DNA from: CAYQCE01 sp964415885
Lineage (GTDB): Bacteria; Zixibacteria; MSB-5A5; JAABVY01; JAHJOQ01
DNA: 64,000 bases
NCBI GenBank assembly: GCA_964415885.1
Contig: CAYQCE010000006.1
Location: 28,932 to 92,931 of the forward strand
Reading direction: 5' to 3'
Shown: in pieces, positions 59,901-64,000 of the stretch
Position numbering within the stretch: position 1 is the stretch's first letter
How the letters are laid out: the number at the start of each line of letters is the position of its first letter
Program-made: the position numbers and the translations under genes
The notes under the pieces: generated by a model
The model's database searches: none
What the model was told of the DNA's origin: nothing
Seen by the model: the letters and a program-made list of their open reading frames with translations, nothing else

Positions 59901-60806
59901 TTAACTCTCGATGGTATTTGCGGGATTCGCAGATTCAGGCTCGTACTTGTCCTTCAAGTGCATGTAGGCGATAGTCCAGATCGAGCTTTTGAACACGCCG
60001 GTGAAGGAGGAAAACAGGATAAACAACACCAATCCGACAATTACGCCGAGTGCTATGGCGACGTACGGTATAATAAACCCCATGATTATAAACGGTATCG
60101 CGACTACGAGCCCGACGAACGCAAAAACTATAAACATCCCGATCTGGCAGACAATGGAAGTGAGACCGACCAGCACTGTTTCGGTGATATACTCACGAAG
60201 CATGTTGAGTCCGCCTGTCAGTGAATCGACAAAGGGAACGTCATCATATACGGCGAGCCGGACAGCCCAGGCGAGCACCGCCTCAAGCACGAATATCACG
60301 AGCATCACGACCGGAAGCGCAAAGACGGCCATGATAATCCCGACAACCGTGGACCCGATCATGGCGGGCACCACGAGCGCGGCGAAGATCACGATTGCGG
60401 TCACTGCGACGACTATCGAGATCAACAGGATCCCCAGCACCCGAAAGAACTTCGATATCCCCTCAGACCAGCAGTCACTGAGGGTGACATCCTGACCCAA
60501 CTCCTTGCGCTTTATGCCCAGAACGAGCGCTCCCTCCGAAATCACACTCAAAACAAGCATGATAAGCCCGAACAGCAGCGCAAGCATAATGAGCACAACG
60601 ATAAGCGCTATACCAAGTTCAGTAATATCACCGAAAGGTAAACTCTCTCCAAAGATGCCCGTGCCGCTTGTGTCTTCCGGCGTGTAGCTGTTGAAGAAGC
60701 CCATATAGTCGGCGGCGGCAACGAAGAACCCAAACGGCCAGAGAAATTTGTAGTGCCAGGCATTCCTGAATGCTCGTTTGGCCAGATCGACATAGTCGAG
60801 TGACAT
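59901..60806 (-). CDS. Polytopic membrane protein of unknown function
   Basis: 301 aa with about six membrane helices and very valine/isoleucine-rich segments. Start LDYVDLAKRAFRNAWHYKFLWPFGFF and SEGALVLGIKRKELGQDVTLSDCWSEGISKFFRVLG resemble membrane proteins related to the glycerophosphodiester phosphodiesterase membrane domain, but no catalytic residues are present. GGGAG precedes the ATG. No partner is seen nearby. Confidence 0.82.
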   Translation of the reverse strand: MSLDYVDLAKRAFRNAWHYKFLWPFGFFVAAADYMGFFNSYTPEDTSGTGIFGESLPFGDITELGIALIVVLIMLALLFGLIMLVLSVISEGALVLGIKRKELGQDVTLSDCWSEGISKFFRVLGILLISIVVAVTAIVIFAALVVPAMIGSTVVGIIMAVFALPVVMLVIFVLEAVLAWAVRLAVYDDVPFVDSLTGGLNMLREYITETVLVGLTSIVCQIGMFIVFAFVGLVVAIPFIIMGFIIPYVAIALGVIVGLVLFILFSSFTGVFKSSIWTIAYMHLKDKYEPESANPANTIES

Positions 60807-61594
60807 CTACACGACTCCCTGCTGTCCGAGTTGGAAAAAACCGATTTCAATTGTGATCATATGAGCGATATCCCATAATTGCAAGATAAAACTCGGGTTG
60901 CAGTTATCAATACGAAGCCCGCCGGCTCCGGTTTCCCCTTTTTATGAGCAAACAGAGCAAAGTCGGCGGGCTTTAGCGGCAGACATTGTAGTCAGTTGAC
61001 GTCGGTGAGACTTCTGTATTCGATATGGACCTCCTTCTGCGCTTTTCATTCCGACCCGGTCGTGACAGTCTGGGTAGGTTCGCGGCCGGGCCGGTCTGGA
61101 ACTACTGTTGTGAGAGAAACGTGAGAATGTTCATCAGTGTGCACGCGGCTCAAATTGCGTTCCGATGCTGTCCCAGTTTCCTCTGCAGTTAGTACATATC
61201 AAATAGCGTGCCATACTCGTGTGAGACTTTGTAACTCGTTGCAGGACAACATGACTTTTTATCGCGTCCGTGAAACTCCAGCTTCTCGGTACTATTAGAC
61301 AGTCTGGAAACCGCCAAAGTCTCCGAATAAACGCCGAGTTTTCTGTTCAGGTTATAATTCGAGGGGGTCAGGTTATAATTCAGCTATGCAGGTGAATAGA
61401 TCAGGGTATGCAGGTTATAATTTGGGGGGTGCAGGTTATAGTTGGGGGATTGTGATGCCGGAGAGATGGGATACTGACAGCGCCGGTAGCCCCAAAGGCG
61501 AGGCTCGAAGAGCCGAGACTGCGGGTGGGGACACGCAATTCAAAGATACAAGCCCCCTACCAACGCCGAAGGCTTCGGTAAGCTACTCGGATGA
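60807..61594. other. 788-base intergenic region with repeats and no convincing gene
   Basis: An AAGCCCGCCG / CGGCGGGCTT stem (60915-60924 and 60964-60973) flanks a 39-base loop. The 21-bp-period array lies at 61348-61444. A plus-strand frame from 61386 covers the array and the end of the opposite gene but has no ribosome site and low-complexity content; I do not call it. Confidence 0.5.
61348..61444. repeat. Iteron-like tandem array, unit CAGGTTATAATT, 21-bp period
   Basis: CAGGTTATAATT-type units start at 61348, 61369, 61389 (degenerate), 61411 and 61432. The filler is G-rich (GAGGGGGT, TGGGGGGT). Five units at two DNA-helix turns would put bound proteins on one face of the DNA. Confidence 0.7.
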
Positions 61595-62215
61595 TCACTC
61601 CTCCAACAGCCACCTGTGGGGCTCCGGGGCGCCCCTTGTGCCGGAGCAACTGAGGGAATCAAGCTGGTACATGAGCCTGTTGCAATCCGCTGTGTCGACA
61701 AAAGGACTCCAAAACTGATGGATATGCGCTGTGGAATCGATCAGCAGTTTCAGCGGCGCAAAGCCACGCGGCATTCCCAGCTCGAGCAGATAGTCCTCGC
61801 AGCCGGGCATCACCAACACGGGCGAATCTACGCTATCGAGTTGAGCCGCCCATACTAATCCCGCCGAGTCAGCTCGACTGGTAACAAGAACAAATCCATA
61901 GCCGGCTTCAGTTGCTGTCTCCTGCCACTCGTCCCACCACATTGTCTCCTGGAGAAGCTTACCACACGGACTTCCGTCGACGAGTATCAGCAGGGTATAC
62001 GGGGCGTTAAAGTACTCCGGCTGGTTCTGCACCAATTCCTTCAGAGCCGGTTTAATACCCATGTCATCCAGCTTATACACTCTCACACCTTGCGATCTGT
62101 AGCAGGATGCGCCAAGCAGACCCAGCAGCACTACCGAGAGCAAACAAATGAATCTGATGCCGCGGCCAACCGCCCGAGCGGATCGATCTGTTGAAACAGT
62201 TCCTTGAAGAAACAT
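61595..62215 (-). CDS. Thioredoxin-fold-like lipoprotein
   Basis: 206 aa. Lipobox LLGASC (Cys about 38) after a long basic start. The following domain (SPCGKLLQETMWWDEWQETATEAGYGFVLVTSRAD, FAPLKLLIDSTAHIHQF) has the strand order of TlpA-like thioredoxin folds but only single cysteines where CxxC would be. GAGGGAG precedes the ATG at 62215, which overlaps the upstream gene by 85 bases. It is related in layout to the next gene upstream, suggesting duplication. Confidence 0.72.
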   Translation of the reverse strand: MFLQGTVSTDRSARAVGRGIRFICLLSVVLLGLLGASCYRSQGVRVYKLDDMGIKPALKELVQNQPEYFNAPYTLLILVDGSPCGKLLQETMWWDEWQETATEAGYGFVLVTSRADSAGLVWAAQLDSVDSPVLVMPGCEDYLLELGMPRGFAPLKLLIDSTAHIHQFWSPFVDTADCNRLMYQLDSLSCSGTRGAPEPHRWLLEE

Positions 62216-62655
62216 TCCGACTCCCTCACGTTACCCATTCGACCTGCAATCTTGACCGGTTGGCAGTTTTTGTCAAGTAGTACCTTCACTGGCGTGCCCA
62301 GCTTTGTCCAGCCAAGCGCCTCCACTACATCACCGTCCAGAACCCTGACTCGACCATGCAGTCCTTCCATTTTCATCGCCCAATCGACATCCGCCGAATC
62401 CTCGCGAGGTGCCCAGAGAGATAGAACGCCTCCGCACTCGGTGAGCCGCTGTTCCAGTTCTCTCCAGGCGTCCATATCCTCCGTACACGCTAGACAGGCA
62501 TCGATGTCGAGGTAGATAACCATATTCCAAGTCGGTGCTCTCGAGGTGCTGTCGATATCCCGGCTGAATATGTGATACCGCGGCGGGTCGGGTATGTGGC
62601 TCTTCATCGATGTAAAGGTGGCCAGGCTCCATACCGAACCAAGCAGCAAGGCCAC
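62131..62655 (-). CDS. Secreted thioredoxin-like protein with CLAC motif, possible frameshift at the N-terminus
   Basis: About 174 aa in the main frame from a GTG. A thioredoxin-like active-site CLAC (about residues 54-57; YLDIDACLACTEDMDAW) and LGTPVKVLLDKNCQPVKIAGRMG indicate a TlpA/ResA-type fold. The ATG at 62701, overlapping the previous stop as ATGA, encodes MNRATRTTALILAGG and is one base out of frame with this ORF. Removing one G near 62655 would join them into a perfect signal anchor. So either the assembly has an extra base or the gene is frameshifted. Confidence 0.7.
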   Translation of the reverse strand: MALLLGSVWSLATFTSMKSHIPDPPRYHIFSRDIDSTSRAPTWNMVIYLDIDACLACTEDMDAWRELEQRLTECGGVLSLWAPREDSADVDWAMKMEGLHGRVRVLDGDVVEALGWTKLGTPVKVLLDKNCQPVKIAGRMGNVRESECFFKELFQQIDPLGRLAAASDSFVCSR

Positions 62656-62697
62656 GCCCGCCGGCCAGGATGAGCGCTGTTGTTCTCGTAGCTCGAT

Positions 62698-63801
62698 TCA
62701 TGGCTCTATCCTCGCTATGGTCAAAACTACTCGTAAGGTATCATCCCGAATCTCTCTGTGTCCAAAGACTATACGACCGTCATCATGTACACCGACAAGT
62801 CGCCAGTATTTATTGACCTCCAGTGGCACCGGTCGGCGGTCGACATCCCAGACTACGGTCGAGTATAACAGACGTATCCCCTTCCCCTTGCCTTGTCTTT
62901 CAGAGCCGACGTGATACTGCATAAGAAAATACCCGGGCGGAACGTATGAAAACGTTTGAAGCGGTGTCCAGTGCGACATCCACTCGGTCCAAACAGCATT
63001 CGACTTGATACGAGACTTGATCGGGGGAGGCACCCGGTAATCCGGCGCAGATATTTGAAGGCTGTCCAGAAGCTGTCCTTCCATGTCGATGATATACAAG
63101 TAGTCGTATGCATAAATGGCTAACCACAAGGTGCTGTCGGTCGGATTGAAGGCTGGGATGCAAAACCTGTCACCTTCAGTCCGGCCGATGGAATCAAGGT
63201 GGTGTGTCAAAGCCTCCGGGTAGTCGAAAACCCTTCTGTAATCCGATTTGTCAGTATACTGGAGAGCCACAGCCTTGTCAGAAGCGAAGCGGCCCAGAGC
63301 GGACAGAATCAAGTTACCTTGGACATTTACGTTTTGGCAGTAGTCCTCGGAATGATCCTCTCTCATCTTCTTGCGCCAAATTCTGAGATAACTCTGACGT
63401 CCGTCGCGAATCCGGAGTGAATACAACCGGCTGCAGAAACCCTCCAACACGAGTATCTCGTCTCCGTCCTCTCCCGAGACACGCCAAAGCCCATCAGGAA
63501 ATATCAATCGTTCCAGCTCATCTCTGTCGCAGACACTGAAGGGAACCGCTTCCGTATGGGGGACACAGTCGATGATCTTGCGCCAGGACTGCAAGCTATC
63601 GAACCGGGCAAAGAGGCCCGACAGACTGACATACATGATAGAATCGCCACCGAGCAGCAAAGCTCCGATTGGGATCGACAATCCGACGCTGTCAAAGGTA
63701 TGCGATAACTCGTCAATAACGGTGAGAGTCTCACAGCAACTCTCCTGTGCGATAAAGGCGCTGGCGAGAAGTACGGCTATGAATAACATGGCTTTCTGCA
63801 T
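62698..63801 (-). CDS. Secreted beta-propeller-like protein
   Basis: 367 aa. Signal peptide (MLFIAVLLASAFIAQ). The remainder has repeated beta-strand blocks (GALLLGGDSIMYVSLSGLFARFD, GNLILSALGRFASDKAVALQY, DSTLWLAIYAYDYLYIIDMEGQLLDSLQI, YWRLVGVHDDGRIVFGHRE), consistent with a six-bladed propeller of the NHL/BF3794-like sort. Start ATG 63801, behind GGAGAGG. First of a three-gene minus-strand set with two thioredoxin-like secreted proteins; the set may work in extracytoplasmic redox or binding. Confidence 0.78.
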   Translation of the reverse strand: MQKAMLFIAVLLASAFIAQESCCETLTVIDELSHTFDSVGLSIPIGALLLGGDSIMYVSLSGLFARFDSLQSWRKIIDCVPHTEAVPFSVCDRDELERLIFPDGLWRVSGEDGDEILVLEGFCSRLYSLRIRDGRQSYLRIWRKKMREDHSEDYCQNVNVQGNLILSALGRFASDKAVALQYTDKSDYRRVFDYPEALTHHLDSIGRTEGDRFCIPAFNPTDSTLWLAIYAYDYLYIIDMEGQLLDSLQISAPDYRVPPPIKSRIKSNAVWTEWMSHWTPLQTFSYVPPGYFLMQYHVGSERQGKGKGIRLLYSTVVWDVDRRPVPLEVNKYWRLVGVHDDGRIVFGHREIRDDTLRVVLTIARIEP

Positions 63802-63911
63802 GATGAACCTCTCCGACAAGCTGAGTGTATACCGGCCGGGTCAGGCCCACCCCGTAATACGTGGACCTGACTCCAGCCACTTCTCCTGCATAGAACGGAT
63901 AGCGCGGTCGA

Positions 63912-64000
63912 TCAGTTGACGCTAACGTCTGCTATTATACACTCAGTGCCGCCATCCGCAATCTCCAGCAGCCCATGCTTGTCCTCGGAAGCACCCGTGA
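63912..64000 (-). CDS. Possible C-terminal fragment of a gene entering from the right edge
   Basis: One minus-strand frame is open from the right edge to a TGA at 63912 (about 29 residues, ending with GGTECIIADVSVN). The other two frames stop earlier. It is too short to identify, and could be chance. The 63815-63911 stretch before it carries GGTCAGGCCCACC and GGACCTGACTCC, a weak palindrome of the dispersed type. Confidence 0.3.
   Translation of the reverse strand, partial: TGASEDKHGLLEIADGGTECIIADVSVN

Noticed and set aside
61348..61444. CRISPR array
   Set aside because: Units are about 12 bases with 9-base fillers, much shorter than CRISPR repeats and spacers, and no cas genes are present.
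61386..61718. Plus-strand frame of 110 codons over the 21-bp array
   Set aside because: Starts inside the repeat array, overlaps the end of an opposite real gene, and has low-complexity content.
1..64000. tRNA, rRNA, prophage or plasmid genes
   Set aside because: I saw no cloverleaf with TTCGAATC-type arms, no rRNA-like stretches, and no integrase, capsid or replication genes.

Overview
The window looks like a chromosomal segment of a free-living bacterium from the FCB-type or candidate-phylum lineages; Zixibacteria or a relative is my inference, not a proven placement. Reasons: a gingipain-like C25 protease, a dockerin- and thrombospondin-repeat-bearing M28 peptidase, a tricorn-type protease, an archaeal-style ADP-forming acetyl-CoA synthetase, PPDK and a DRG-like GTPase sit side by side. 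There are no rRNA, tRNA, phage, plasmid or CRISPR genes that I can see. Several genes start at TTG or GTG behind good Shine-Dalgarno sites. Several promoters look like TTGACA, 16-18 bases, then TAAATT or a close variant.

Layout. 1-15.7 kb: a C25 protease running off the left edge, a lipoprotein serpin, a small beta-carbonic-anhydrase-like protein, a ribbon-helix-helix-like protein, a lipoprotein, 3-methyladenine glycosylase I, a methyltransferase, the GTPase, a four-gene MacAB-type efflux operon and an SPFH/prohibitin lipoprotein. 15.8-23.0 kb: central carbon and energy genes (CoA-transferase, ADP-forming acetyl-CoA synthetase, and PPDK with an extraordinary lysine-rich tail) and a small basic protein.

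23.3-37.1 kb: the most striking region. A 14-gene minus-strand array starts with a GlmL/MutL-like Hsp70-fold ATPase and a KOW-like cytosolic protein. It continues with three successive copies of the same four-gene membrane cassette, in the order delta, gamma, beta, alpha. Delta has a signal peptide, an FN3-like domain, a membrane helix and a conserved cytosolic domain. Gamma is a six-helix membrane protein. Beta is a periplasmic domain held by two membrane helices. Alpha is a polytopic membrane protein. A promoter and a leader ending in a terminator-like hairpin separate the cytosolic genes from the cassettes. I read this as one uncharacterised ATPase-linked envelope complex built from three paralogous sets; its function is not deducible from sequence.

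37.3-45.7 kb: a plus-strand surface-glycan cluster (glycosyltransferase, two NodB-like proteins, GNAT, Wzx-type flippase, hexapeptide acyltransferase, FabG-like SDR, AAC(3)-like acetyltransferase). 45.8-52.3 kb: an EF2568-type class V aminotransferase, a tricorn-like protease, and the selenium genes yedF and selD. SelD itself has an in-frame UGA (Sec19) followed by a SECIS-like hairpin, so the organism should be able to insert selenocysteine. 52.4-64 kb: an asparagine-synthase-like protein, a GT5-like glycogen/starch synthase homologue, a DUF2089 operon, the M28-dockerin protein, a polytopic membrane protein, and a set of secreted beta-propeller and thioredoxin-like proteins. Interspersed repeats of at least two families lie between operons (14.6, 45.7, 50.6, 54.3 and 57.5 kb), and a 21-bp-period iteron-like array lies at 61.35-61.44 kb.
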